This document shows positions 47,801 to 55,249 of a DNA stretch of 64,000 bases, piece by piece. Position numbers and translations under genes: made by a program. The notes beneath the pieces are model-generated. The model was not told the DNA's origin and searched no databases. It was given only the letters and a program-made list of their open reading frames with translations. The DNA comes from Massilia sp. IC2-477 (GTDB lineage Bacteria; Pseudomonadota; Gammaproteobacteria; Burkholderiales; Burkholderiaceae_D): positions 1 through 64,000 of the forward strand of contig NZ_JAJFEQ010000015.1 in NCBI RefSeq assembly GCF_020707265.1. Direction: 5' to 3'. How positions within the stretch are numbered: position 1 is the first letter of the stretch; each line of letters begins with the position of its first letter.

Positions 47801-49952
47801 GGCGCCGGCGCTGCCGGCCCTGCCGCCGCCATTCACGCCGCGCGAAGACGCCGCGCCATGGACGCTTGACGCGGCCTTGACGCCGGCAGCCTCGCTGCTG
47901 CACGACGACGGCGTGAGCGGCTTTACGCAGGACGGCCGCGAAGCCGTGGTGCACCAGCCATTCTCCGTCCCGTGGGAGCATCCGCTCGCAAACGGCGTGT
48001 TCGGCGCCATGCTGCGGGCAAGCGATACCGGCAGCACCTGGTACGGCCGGCGCGCGCGGTGCCTGACGGCGAGCGAAGCCTTCTACCTGCGCGACGAGGA
48101 CAGCGGCGTCGCCTGGTCGCCGACGCCCTGGCCGATGCCTTCCAGTGAACCCTACCGCACCCGCCACGGCTTCGGCTACACGCTGTTCGAACACCAGGCT
48201 CACGGCATCCACTCGGAACTGCGCTGCTTCGTCGCGCCGGGTGCGCCGCTCAAGTACATGGTGCTGCGCCTGCGCAACCTGTCGAGCGCGCCGCGCCGCC
48301 TGTCCGCGACCGGCTACGTGCAATGGTGGCTGGACGAGCAGCATGCCGCTCCCGGCCTGCAGATCGTCACCGGCATCGACGTCGCCAGCGGCGCGCTATT
48401 GGCCCGGAACGCCTTCGGCACCGGCTTTGGCGATACGCTCGGCTTCTTCCACCTGGACGCCCCGCAACGGGCCTACACCGCCGACCGGCAGGAGTTCATC
48501 GGCCGTCACCGCGGCCCGGCGCGGCCGGCCGCATTGGAACGCAAGGGACTGGCCGGTACGCTGGGCGCCGCGCTCGACCCCTGCGCGGCCTTGCAAACCA
48601 CGGTCGAGTTGCAGCCGGGCGCCGACACCGAACTCGTGTTCCTGCTGGGCGCGGCCGGCCCCGACAGCCTGGCGGCCAGCCGCATGGCGCAGCAGCACGG
48701 CGGCGCCAAGGCGGCGGCGCTGGCCCTGCGCCAGGTGCACGCCTACTGGGACGAACTGCTCGGCAGCCTGCGCGTCGCCACGCCAGACCCCGCGTTCGAC
48801 CTGTTCGCCAACGGCTGGCTGCCCTATGCGGCCTTGTCCGCCACGCGTGGCGGGGCGCCTGGCGCCCAGCTGCAAGGCGCCCTGGGCACGGTGCACGGCA
48901 ACCCGGAGACGCTGCGCGCGGCGCTGCTGCGCGCCGCACGCGACGACATCGGCGCCGAAGGCAGCCCTGTCGAAGACTTCCTGTGGCTCCCCTTTGCGCT
49001 GCACCGCTACGTGAGCGTGACCGGCGACTACGGCATCCTGCGCGAGCCGGCCGGCGGCGAGCCCTCGAGCGGCACCCGGCTGGCGCGCGACGACCTGTAC
49101 CAGGTCTGCGTGCACGGCCTGCGCGGCTGCCTGCGCTTCGGCCCGCGCGGCCTGCCTCTGCTGGGCGCCCGCATGCATGAGGACGAGCAGGACCTGGAGG
49201 AGCGTCCCGAGAGCCTGCAGCTGGCCTTCATGCTGGCCACCGTCCTGCAGCGCTTCGCCGAGGTGGCCGACCGCCGCGCCGACTTCGGCTTCGCCACCAC
49301 CTGCCGCGGCGCCGCGCTGGCGCTGCGCGCCCAGGCCGAGGAGCACGGCTGGGACGGCGCCGCCTACGCCCTCGAAGGCGAAGGAGCGGACGCCGCCACT
49401 CAGGCCTGGGCCGCCATCGCCGGCGCCGAGTCCGGACGGGTCGCCTCCGCGCTGGATGTGCTGGACAAGGCCGCGCCGCCGGATGCGCGCACGGCGGCCT
49501 GGGCGGCGCTGGCCCTGGCGGGGGACGGCGCCGGTACCTCGGCCTGGGGACGCGTCCGCACCCTGGCCGCGCCCGGCGAAGCACGCGTGCGCTGTACCGA
49601 CGCACCTTGCTTCATGATGGACGGCGTGGCGGCCGGGTGGCTGCACGTGCTGCTGGGCGACGCCCTGCTCGGACTGGAGCGCGCGGTCGACCGCATGGCG
49701 CTGGCGCCGCTGCTGCCCGAAGGCTGGGACAGCCTGCGCTTCCGCTACCGCATGGGCCGCACGGACTGGCAGGTGACGGTGCTGCGCGCCACGGTGGGCG
49801 AGGCCCTGGTGCTGGACGGCGCGCCACAGGCGTCGAATACGATCGAGCTGGTCGACGACGGCCGCGAGCACAAGGTGGACGTGTATGTGGAACGCAGGCC
49901 GGGCGATGCGCGCGCCGGCCATGGAAACAATCAGCCAGGAACAACGACATGA
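41871..49952 (+). CDS. Giant cyclic beta-1,2-glucan synthase homologue (GT84-GH189-GH94 layout) with altered catalytic motifs
   Basis: A 2693-residue open frame. Hydrophobic segments lie at about residues 385-438, 808-850 and 926-975. A GT84-like region (about 445-800), a GH189/glycoamylase-like region (about 1000-1560) and GH94-like regions (about 1585-2690) follow the order of NdvB/ChvB/Cgs. Key residues differ. The GT motif DxD reads D621-A-A623, and the RxxRW motif reads R763-H-R-A766. The usual GDWND of the GH94 acid site is G2432-A-R-M-H2436. In the GH189 part, WGFSES (E1413) is kept but the FEYLMP-type Glu is D1371. The frame is intact, so the protein is likely made, but classic glucan synthesis is doubtful. 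The 3' end overlaps the outer-membrane gene. Confidence 0.75.
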   Translation: MRQRSTARASVSRSLLKQLNNPKAGSGAAAIDGAVGLRALLAELAEALDAACDALDGARRRGSDLPPAAAAILDHSPLIDAQLRQARGQLLNDRGVLPASAPGGARILALARKAASDDEGRIDRAALERFLAASQQGAPLRLAELRLFPAALRLALLDALRQIADRGARACEERILAADWAGRMLDTAAHRSGDLVLLVADMARAVQPMGSSFVAELARRLQGQGGVAQALQWIEARLLDEGLSIGQQVQHERDTMAADGTLVANILASLRGLAGIDWRLLAEEASTIEPLLRADPDGSYPRMDGATRDTYRLAVETLARRSKRSESDVAQEALALAGVHRAPGEGGLDARRRHIGYYLAGPGLPALEARLLPKRGLAARLRHAPLALQIGATSLLTLLFAAVVVLCARQQGAGIVLQFFIGLLALLGGSSLARALTDMMTSWLAPQACTPRMDFADGIPAEAQTLVAVSARLSNRTQVDALCRDLEVRYLANRDPHLRFCLLADLHDAPLGTLPEDADLIAHAVAAIEELNRRYAREHSFAIVDEDGQPATRRRHIEPFLMLQRPRVWNSGEQAWIGRGRRRGQLADLNAWLAGGARECFAATAGSSAGLAEVRYVIALDAATDLPRDAARRLAGAMAHPLNQPALDAGNSRVLEGHAMLRPSVGGALPGTQAFRYQRLWSEGRGTWGARMVGRECEDHGMFGWAAIYDVDACERLLRGRLSNDALPAPGLVDDGCLHAGHDCEVRLEEAIPASYGEHALRRHRALRAAWQVAGWVRGRVVQADGSRVVNPMTPEARWQLFDTLRESLVAPALLLLLVLCWTGLTAPAFWTGVVLSVFFLPALLGSLIALVDRPHDAPWRQHLDSWARGARVPLVRAALAASFLPHAAWCQGDALVRALWRSRVSRRRQLEWKPKALARPARIIENNWLTMWFAPVLAVATALLLTFANPYSLFPAAPVLLVWFLSPVLSWWTSLPLRVQRLPRLPASRQAFLQRLARRSWRFFENHAGPAGNWLPPDTVQEHPHPLADARTTPSGIALYLLSALAARDFGFIPPAALLRRLDAVLASMALLERWNGHFLAAYDSATLAPIEPAYVATRDSGWMALAMRLLGAGLDELADAPIAGPQDLDGLRAALHVVDELAQHQPHGVRAQVAAVWAALDPQRCRAADTLPGLFECLRHVTTAADALEAGLPTDAAPALRDWAACLAAQCHSLQDELLALTPWMRAAEEYVFDASLTRIPSLRELAALETAPGTHHELARLVREGRQHAQKLLKETARLAQQARGYGAMDFRALLERDTGLLAAGCNVRDERLDSDSCDLLASEARLASYLAVAQDQLGQTHWWVLGRPMRVLGAEQLLLSRSGGLADYLAPQLLMPSWRETLLDHAGRAAVRAQVVHGARHAMPWGFSESLCNAVDAQLRYQSECFGVPVAGLARSAGADLVAAPHAALLALPVLPSPALANLERMAQEGLNGEYGFYDAVDHTPGRLPHGERRHVVRAYSARHQGMSLLALLQTLHEAPMQRRFERDPELRAAQALLQEPLPARGASTPSHYDDAAPQAVPAPGRVVDRAGAAAGAPELQLLSNGSYHVMVDSDGAGYSLWRDFVLTRWQPDPLGARGGLACVLVDAASKEQWSATLAPVHGAPERYEAAFAEGRASFRREERGLIIVTEVVVAPDDDVELRRIRIRNTLDAPRTLDVTAHVALPAQEARVRSDAQSQALLSLAGPGAPVVFCRMAVRGAAGAPVFSSTCTDPASPLPELIETPLEPALAIRRSLTLQPGHEITVDLALGTAATPAAARELALRYGDPQAVDEAVEAAWTHGQAALRAAGLGDAEAQRYNRLAACLLAPVPGLRADPGIIERNMRSRDALRLYGVDAGRPLLVLQPGLDSRLLPEILQAHVYWRVRGLDVDVLVLCENREIRSQVLALEQPDGIHVHLLEEVPQEDRILLRAAAQVLLVEEGGSLAEQLRRAAPALPALPPPFTPREDAAPWTLDAALTPAASLLHDDGVSGFTQDGREAVVHQPFSVPWEHPLANGVFGAMLRASDTGSTWYGRRARCLTASEAFYLRDEDSGVAWSPTPWPMPSSEPYRTRHGFGYTLFEHQAHGIHSELRCFVAPGAPLKYMVLRLRNLSSAPRRLSATGYVQWWLDEQHAAPGLQIVTGIDVASGALLARNAFGTGFGDTLGFFHLDAPQRAYTADRQEFIGRHRGPARPAALERKGLAGTLGAALDPCAALQTTVELQPGADTELVFLLGAAGPDSLAASRMAQQHGGAKAAALALRQVHAYWDELLGSLRVATPDPAFDLFANGWLPYAALSATRGGAPGAQLQGALGTVHGNPETLRAALLRAARDDIGAEGSPVEDFLWLPFALHRYVSVTGDYGILREPAGGEPSSGTRLARDDLYQVCVHGLRGCLRFGPRGLPLLGARMHEDEQDLEERPESLQLAFMLATVLQRFAEVADRRADFGFATTCRGAALALRAQAEEHGWDGAAYALEGEGADAATQAWAAIAGAESGRVASALDVLDKAAPPDARTAAWAALALAGDGAGTSAWGRVRTLAAPGEARVRCTDAPCFMMDGVAAGWLHVLLGDALLGLERAVDRMALAPLLPEGWDSLRFRYRMGRTDWQVTVLRATVGEALVLDGAPQASNTIELVDDGREHKVDVYVERRPGDARAGHGNNQPGTTT

Positions 49953-50806
49953 GCAAGAAACTGACCGCGGCCGCCTGCGCCGCCCTGCTGTGCAGCGCTG
50001 ACCCGGCCATGGCGGTGGACTGGAGCGACAATGCCATCAGCTACCGCTACGGCACCCGCTTCGCAGAACCCTTCAACCCGGAGCACATCAAGAAGCACAT
50101 CGTGGCCTTCACCCACGCCAGCGGCTACAAGTACGGCAGCAATTACCTGAACCTGGACGTGCTCAAGTCCGACAGCACGGACCCACGCAACCTGGGGAGC
50201 GACAGCGGATCACTCGAGGGCTACCTGCTGTACCGCCACACGCTCGACATCGGCGCGCTGCGCGGCCAGGAGATCCGCTTCGGCAAGGTGAAGGGCGTGG
50301 GGCTGACGCTCGGCTTCGACGTCAACCACAAGGACGACGTCGGCTACAACTCGCGCAAGCGCATGCTGGTCGCGGGACCGACCCTGATGTGGGACGTGCC
50401 GGGCTTCCTGAACACCAGCATCCTGTGGCTGCGTGAATCGAACGCGCCGAGCGGCCCCTTCCCGCCGATCGCCAACGTGCGCGGGCGCTACACCTACGAC
50501 ACCCACCCGATGTTCGGCGCCAGCTGGGGCATCCCGGTGAACGAGCGCTGGTCCTTCGAAGGCTTCCTGAACTTCATCGCCGAGAAGGGGCTGGACGAAA
50601 CCGGCAACCCGACCAGCGCCGAGACCAACCTCGACATGGCGCTGATGTACGACATCGGACCGCGCTTCGGCTACGCGCCGAAGAAGATCCGGGTCGGGGT
50701 CGGCTACCAGTTCTGGAACAACAAGTTCGGCAATTCGCGTCGGACGACGGGCGGGGCAGGGCAGCGCGCCAGCACGCCGATGGTGCGGGCGGACTTTCAT
50801 TTCTAG
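49949..50806 (+). CDS. Tsx-like outer-membrane channel protein
   Basis: A 285-residue outer-membrane beta-barrel. The signal peptide ends PAMAV. The mature part has alternating aromatic strands (NAISYRYGTRFAEPFNP, KYGSNYLNLDVLKSDS) and ends in FHF, the Bam-recognised terminal phenylalanine. It resembles the nucleoside-specific Tsx/outer envelope protein family. Its ATG overlaps the stop of the giant synthase homologue (ATGA at 49949-49952), so the two are translationally coupled and probably act together, for example in export or uptake of a glycan. Confidence 0.8.
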   Translation: MSKKLTAAACAALLCSADPAMAVDWSDNAISYRYGTRFAEPFNPEHIKKHIVAFTHASGYKYGSNYLNLDVLKSDSTDPRNLGSDSGSLEGYLLYRHTLDIGALRGQEIRFGKVKGVGLTLGFDVNHKDDVGYNSRKRMLVAGPTLMWDVPGFLNTSILWLRESNAPSGPFPPIANVRGRYTYDTHPMFGASWGIPVNERWSFEGFLNFIAEKGLDETGNPTSAETNLDMALMYDIGPRFGYAPKKIRVGVGYQFWNNKFGNSRRTTGGAGQRASTPMVRADFHF

Positions 50807-50815
50807 GGGTTTGTC

Positions 50816-50841
50816 GAACAGTTGAAATTGCTCAACTGTTC
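50816..50841 (+). terminator. Hairpin after the outer-membrane protein gene
   Basis: GAACAGTTGA (50816-50825) pairs perfectly with TCAACTGTTC (50832-50841), loop AATTGC, ten bases after the stop. There is only a weak U-run (TAGATAAATTT), so it is a terminator or an operator. Confidence 0.55.
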
Positions 50842-50890
50842 TAGATAAATTTGCAATATCGGAGACGAATCGGCGCAAGGTGGAGTTCGG

Positions 50891-50909
50891 TGCAATTGTA
50901 AAAATTGCA
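50891..50909 (+). promoter_or_regulatory. Inverted repeat just before the PHP-hydrolase start
   Basis: TGCAATT (50891-50897) and AATTGCA (50903-50909) flank GTAAA and end two bases before ATG 50912. A weak GGAG lies further upstream at 50882-50885. It could be an operator or a translation-blocking hairpin. Confidence 0.45.
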
Positions 50910-50911
50910 TT

Positions 50912-52555
50912 ATGAAAACCATCACCTTGCCCCCCTCCCTCCGTGCGCTCCTGCTGGCCCTGTGCTGCAGCGGCGCTTTCGCGGCCCCGGCTGAGCACAA
51001 GGAATTCGAAGCCACCCTGCACGCGCCCTTCCGGGCCGAGCAGGCGGACGCGCGCCGAACCTTCAGCCTGAACTTCAGCTATCCCGGACTGGAACAGCCG
51101 GCGACCGTCTACTGGAAACTGGAACTGCTGAACCCGGAAAAGCGCATTGTCCAGGTCTGGCGCGGCAGCAGCGCCTTCACCGGCGAAGACGTCCCGGCAC
51201 AGGTCGTGTGGAACGGCCGCATCAAGGGCGCCCCGGCCCCAGCCGGCCTGTACACGGTACGCATGCGCGCCATCCTGCGCGGCGTCCACCACGACGACCG
51301 GCATGGCGCTGTGGAGCAGGACTGGCAGATCGCGGTCGGTTCTCAGCCGGCGGCGCGCATGCCGCGCTTCGCGCCGCTGCCCGATGGCCGCGCCCGGCGC
51401 GACGGCGTGCCGATGGCGCCGGCCGCCGCCTCGCTTCCCTATACCGTCTATCTCGCCAACCTGCACAGCCAGAGCAACCACAGCGACGGCGGCGGCGCCC
51501 TCGACGACTGCAAGGGCGCGCAGGACCCGCTCAAGGCAAAGTACGGCCCGGAAGCCGCCTTTGCCTACGCCCGCGGGCGCGGCCTCGACATCCTGGCCGT
51601 TTCGGAACACAACCACATGTATGACGGCTCGGACGGCACCAACCTGGAGGGCGACCCGACCAAGGCCAAGGACCTGTTCAAGGCCGGCCTGGCCAGCGCG
51701 GCCGCCTTCAACGCCACCAAGCCCGGCTTCCTGGCGCTGTACGGCATGGAGTGGGGCGTCATCAACAACGGTGGCCACATCAACATCTTCAACAGCGACG
51801 AGCTGCTGGGCTGGGAAAGCAATGCCCTGGGCGAGCTGATGGCCGATACGCGCACCCCGCGCAACGACTACGCCGCGCTGTACTCCCTGATGCGCCAGCG
51901 CGGCTGGGTCGGGCAGTTCAACCATCCCTCGCACAGCGGCCAGTTCATCGTCAACGGCGTGCCGCTCGGGTACACCCCGGACGGCGACGAAGCGATGGCG
52001 CTGTGCGAGGTGATGAACAGCACCGCGTTCTCCGTCAATGACAGCGAGACCGAAAAACGCCGCAGTAACTTCGAGCAGGCCTGCAACCGCCTGCTGGAAG
52101 CGGGCTACCACGTCGCCTTCAGCACCAACCAGGACAACCACTGCGCCAACTGGGGCGCGTCCTATACCAACCGCACCGGCATCCTGCTGCCCAACGGGAC
52201 GGCGCTCACGCGCGACAGTTTTGTCGAGGCGCTCAAGGCGCGGCGCGTGTTCGCGACCATGGACAAGGGCTCGCAGCTGGTGCTCACCGCGAACGGCAAG
52301 CTGATGGGAGAGCGCTTCACCAACCGCGGGCCGCTGAAGCTGGTGGCGAACTTCGCGTCCAGCACCGGCAAGAAGGTGGCGGCGGTGTCGATCATGGAGG
52401 GTGTGCCGGGACGGAACGGCACGGTGACGGAGGTTTCGAACCTGGCCACGAGCACCTTCACGCCGGCGCCGGGCAAGCACTTCTACTATGCCAAGGTGAC
52501 GCAGGAAGACGGCAACGTGTTGTGGTCGGCGCCGGTGTGGGTGACGCAGGAGTAG
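50912..52555 (+). CDS. Exported CehA/McbA-like PHP-fold metallohydrolase
   Basis: A 547-residue protein with a signal peptide ending SGAFAAP. Residues 25-150 form an Ig-like domain (FSLNFSYPGLEQPATVYWK, then AGLYTVRMRAILRG). The catalytic part fits the PHP fold: H185 in NLHSQSNHSDGG, H233 and H235 in SEHNHMYDGS, then NHPSHSGQF and STNQDNHCANWG. It resembles the CehA/McbA group of metallohydrolases, whose known members cleave carbamates or phosphoesters. The substrate here is unknown. The TAG stop (52553-52555) is made by the first bases of the repeat that follows. Confidence 0.8.
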   Translation: MKTITLPPSLRALLLALCCSGAFAAPAEHKEFEATLHAPFRAEQADARRTFSLNFSYPGLEQPATVYWKLELLNPEKRIVQVWRGSSAFTGEDVPAQVVWNGRIKGAPAPAGLYTVRMRAILRGVHHDDRHGAVEQDWQIAVGSQPAARMPRFAPLPDGRARRDGVPMAPAAASLPYTVYLANLHSQSNHSDGGGALDDCKGAQDPLKAKYGPEAAFAYARGRGLDILAVSEHNHMYDGSDGTNLEGDPTKAKDLFKAGLASAAAFNATKPGFLALYGMEWGVINNGGHINIFNSDELLGWESNALGELMADTRTPRNDYAALYSLMRQRGWVGQFNHPSHSGQFIVNGVPLGYTPDGDEAMALCEVMNSTAFSVNDSETEKRRSNFEQACNRLLEAGYHVAFSTNQDNHCANWGASYTNRTGILLPNGTALTRDSFVEALKARRVFATMDKGSQLVLTANGKLMGERFTNRGPLKLVANFASSTGKKVAAVSIMEGVPGRNGTVTEVSNLATSTFTPAPGKHFYYAKVTQEDGNVLWSAPVWVTQE

Positions 52556-52662
52556 GGTGGGCGGATTCCGCCCACGCGGTGATTGTTATCGGCTTCTTTT
52601 TCGTGTTGGATGATCTTGCGGCTAACTATCGCCGCGTGGGCGGGAGGACCCGCCCACCCTAC
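52552..52662. repeat. 111-bp composite inverted repeat, copy C
   Basis: It starts GTAGGGTGGGCGG at 52552 and ends CGCCCACCCTAC at 52662, with hairpins in both arms (GGCGGATTCCGCC on the left, GGCGGGAGGACCCGCC on the right). It fills the whole gap between two convergent stop codons and supplies one of them. Confidence 0.82.
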
Positions 52663-52666
52663 AAGG

Positions 52667-53242
52667 TCAAAAGCCGAGTGATTCACCGGCGCCGAGCAGC
52701 GTAGCGATACCCAGCACCGCGAAGATCAGGGCCGCCAGACCGTGCACCAGCGTCAGCGGCACGCGCTTGGCGATGCGCTCGCCGAAGATCACCGCCGGCA
52801 CGTTCGCCAGCATCATGCCGAAGGTGGTGCCGGCGACCACCGCCGCCATCGATTCGTAGCGCGCCGCCAGGGCCACGGTCGCGACCTGGGTCTTGTCGCC
52901 CATCTCGGCGACAAAGAAGGCGAGCAGGGTGGTGAGGAATACGCCGTAGCGCGCCAGCGGGGTATCGTTCGGGTCGATCTCGTCGGGGATCATGGTCCAG
53001 GCAGCCATGCCGAGGAAGGACAGGCCCAGCACCCAGCGCATCGTGTTCGGTCCCAATAGTTCGCTCACCAGGGCGCCCACCGCGGCGGCAAAGGCGTGGT
53101 TGGCGATGGTCGCGACAAAAATACCGAATACGATCGGCAGCGGGCGGCGGAAACGGGCGGCGAGCAGGAAAGCCAGCAGCTGGGTCTTGTCGCCGATCTC
53201 GGCAAGTCCCACGATGCCGGTCGAGACGAGGAAGGCGTCCAT
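52667..53242 (-). CDS. TMEM165/GDT1 family cation transporter (UPF0016)
   Basis: A 191-residue membrane protein with six hydrophobic helices in two related halves. Each half carries the family signature E-x-G-D-K-T-Q: LAEIGDKTQLLAF near the start and VAEMGDKTQVATV near residue 95. Members export Mn2+ or exchange Ca2+/Mn2+ for protons; manganese efflux (MntX-like) is the best guess. ATG 53242 is chosen because the upstream extension has no family match. No yybP-ykoY riboswitch pattern was evident upstream. It is convergent with the PHP-type gene across repeat copy C. Confidence 0.88.
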   Translation of the reverse strand: MDAFLVSTGIVGLAEIGDKTQLLAFLLAARFRRPLPIVFGIFVATIANHAFAAAVGALVSELLGPNTMRWVLGLSFLGMAAWTMIPDEIDPNDTPLARYGVFLTTLLAFFVAEMGDKTQVATVALAARYESMAAVVAGTTFGMMLANVPAVIFGERIAKRVPLTLVHGLAALIFAVLGIATLLGAGESLGF

Positions 53243-53388
53243 GCAGTGGCGGTGCGTCTGGTGCAAAGCCGGATCATAGCAGAGGCAGCTGTCCTTACAG
53301 CGCGCTCCAGGCGGGCGCTTGCGCTTTTCCGGCACGGTTGAAAGTGCTATCCTGCCTGCGCCCTCAGCCGACCCTTCCACGAGAGACC

Positions 53389-55242
53389 ATGAAGACAAGC
53401 ACCCTGCTGCGCGCCACTGCCTGCGCCTTTATCTGCCAGTGGAGCGCCTACGCGTTCGCACTCGATCCCCTCAGCTACGCCAAGTACGACCAGGTCAAGA
53501 CTACGGCCCTGCACCTGGACCTGAAGGCCGACTTCAGCCGCAAGACCCTGGCCGGCTACGCCGACCTGACGCTGAACTGGATCGACAAGAAGGCGACCAC
53601 GCTCGACCTGGACACCCGCGAACTGAACATCTCCAAGATCGAGGCGCAGGATGCGAAAGGCGCCTGGGCTCCTGTGAAGTACACCCTCGACAAGCTCGAT
53701 GCCGAGAAAGGCCAGGCCCTGCACATCGCGCTGCCCGGCCAGCCGGCCAAAGTGCGCATCCACTACCAGACTTCGCCGACCGCGCCGGCGCTGCAGTGGC
53801 TGACCCCGAAGCAGACCATGTCGGGCAAGTACCCGTTCATGTTCAGCCAGTCGCAGCCGATCGCCGCGCGCTCCTTCGTGCCGGTCCAGGACACCCCGGC
53901 GGTGCGCTTCACCTATACCGCACGCATCCAGGCGCCGGAAGGCATGCGCGTCGTGATGAGCGCCGATAACGATCCGAAGGCGACGGGCAAGGGCGGCTGG
54001 AAGTTCACCATGCCGCAGCCGGTGCCGTCCTACCTGATCGCGATCGGCATCGGAGAATTGGAAGCGCGCACCCTGGGCGGCCGCACCGGCGTCTACGCCG
54101 AGCCGATGCGCATCAAGGCTGCCGAGTACGAGCTGGCCGATACCGAGAAAATGGTGGCTGCGGCCGAATCGCTGTACGGCCCGTATCGCTGGGGACGTTA
54201 CGACATGCTGGTGCTGCCGCCGTCCTTCCCGATCGGCGGCATGGAGAATCCGCGCCTGACCTTCCTGACCCCGACCATGATCGCGGGCGACCGCAGCCTG
54301 GTCGACCTGGTCTCGCACGAGCTGGCGCACAGCTGGTCGGGCAACCTGGTGACCAACGCCTCGTGGAAGCACTGGTGGCTCAACGAAGGCTTCACCACCT
54401 ACGTCACCACCCGTATCCTGGAGAAGCTCTACGGCGAGGAAGTGGCGACCATGAACCTGCAGCTGGAGCAGGAAGAGGCGCTGGATTCGCTCAAGGATAT
54501 CCCGAAGGCCAAGCAGGCCCTGGTGACGCGCGACCCGGACACCTCGAGCGCCAACTATACGGATGAAGGCCTGGCCTATCCGAAGGGCGCCTGGTTCCTG
54601 CGCACGCTGGAACAGCGCGCCGGCCGCGCCGCCTTCGACCCCTTCCTGCGCGGTTGGTTCGACCAGCACGCCTTCCAGAGCGTGACCACCGACCAGTTCG
54701 TGCAATACCTGCGCACCAATCTGCTCGCGAAGAATCCGAAGATCATGAGCGACGCGGAGCTGGACGAGTGGCTGTACGGCCCCGGCATCCCGGCCAGCGC
54801 CAAGAAGGCCGTCTCGACCCGCCTGGCAAAGCTGAACGACACCACCGCACGCTGGCTCAAGGGCGAGATCACCACCGCCCAACTGCCAGCCAAGCAATGG
54901 AACGCCGCCGAGTGGATGAAGTTCCTGAACGACATCGACAACAAGGCGAATGCCGCCAAACTCGAAGAGCTGGACAAGGCCTATGGCCTGGCCAAGACTG
55001 GCAACAATGAAGTGGCCTTCCGCTTCTACCGCGCCGCTGTGCATGCCGGTTACCGTGCGATCCGTCCGAACCTGGAAGCCTTCCTGATGAGCGTGGGTCG
55101 CCAGAAATTCGTGGTGCCGCTGTACGGCGCGCTGCGCGCAAATAGCGAGGACCGCGCCTGGGCCGAGCGCGTCTACAAGGCCGCGCGCGAGCGCTACCAC
55201 CCGGAGACGCAGGGCAGCGTCGACAAACAGATGAACAAATAA
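53389..55242 (+). CDS. M1 family aminopeptidase (exported, LTA4H-like)
   Basis: A 617-residue protein with a signal peptide ending SAYAFA. The exopeptidase motif GGMENP is around residues 283-288. The zinc site HELAHSWSGN has H310, E311 and H314, and E333 lies in WLNEGFTTY, all intact. The layout (N-terminal beta saddle, catalytic domain, C-terminal helical domain) is that of LTA4 hydrolase and cold-active aminopeptidase. ATG 53389 gives a normal signal peptide. It lies eight bases before the beta-lactamase-like gene, so they probably share a transcript. Confidence 0.93.
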   Translation: MKTSTLLRATACAFICQWSAYAFALDPLSYAKYDQVKTTALHLDLKADFSRKTLAGYADLTLNWIDKKATTLDLDTRELNISKIEAQDAKGAWAPVKYTLDKLDAEKGQALHIALPGQPAKVRIHYQTSPTAPALQWLTPKQTMSGKYPFMFSQSQPIAARSFVPVQDTPAVRFTYTARIQAPEGMRVVMSADNDPKATGKGGWKFTMPQPVPSYLIAIGIGELEARTLGGRTGVYAEPMRIKAAEYELADTEKMVAAAESLYGPYRWGRYDMLVLPPSFPIGGMENPRLTFLTPTMIAGDRSLVDLVSHELAHSWSGNLVTNASWKHWWLNEGFTTYVTTRILEKLYGEEVATMNLQLEQEEALDSLKDIPKAKQALVTRDPDTSSANYTDEGLAYPKGAWFLRTLEQRAGRAAFDPFLRGWFDQHAFQSVTTDQFVQYLRTNLLAKNPKIMSDAELDEWLYGPGIPASAKKAVSTRLAKLNDTTARWLKGEITTAQLPAKQWNAAEWMKFLNDIDNKANAAKLEELDKAYGLAKTGNNEVAFRFYRAAVHAGYRAIRPNLEAFLMSVGRQKFVVPLYGALRANSEDRAWAERVYKAARERYHPETQGSVDKQMNK

Positions 55243-55249
55243 CGAGGGG

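Noticed and set aside
53243..53388. yybP-ykoY manganese riboswitch upstream of the TMEM165-type gene
   Set aside because: The short region shows no sign of the conserved riboswitch core, only a possible -10 element.
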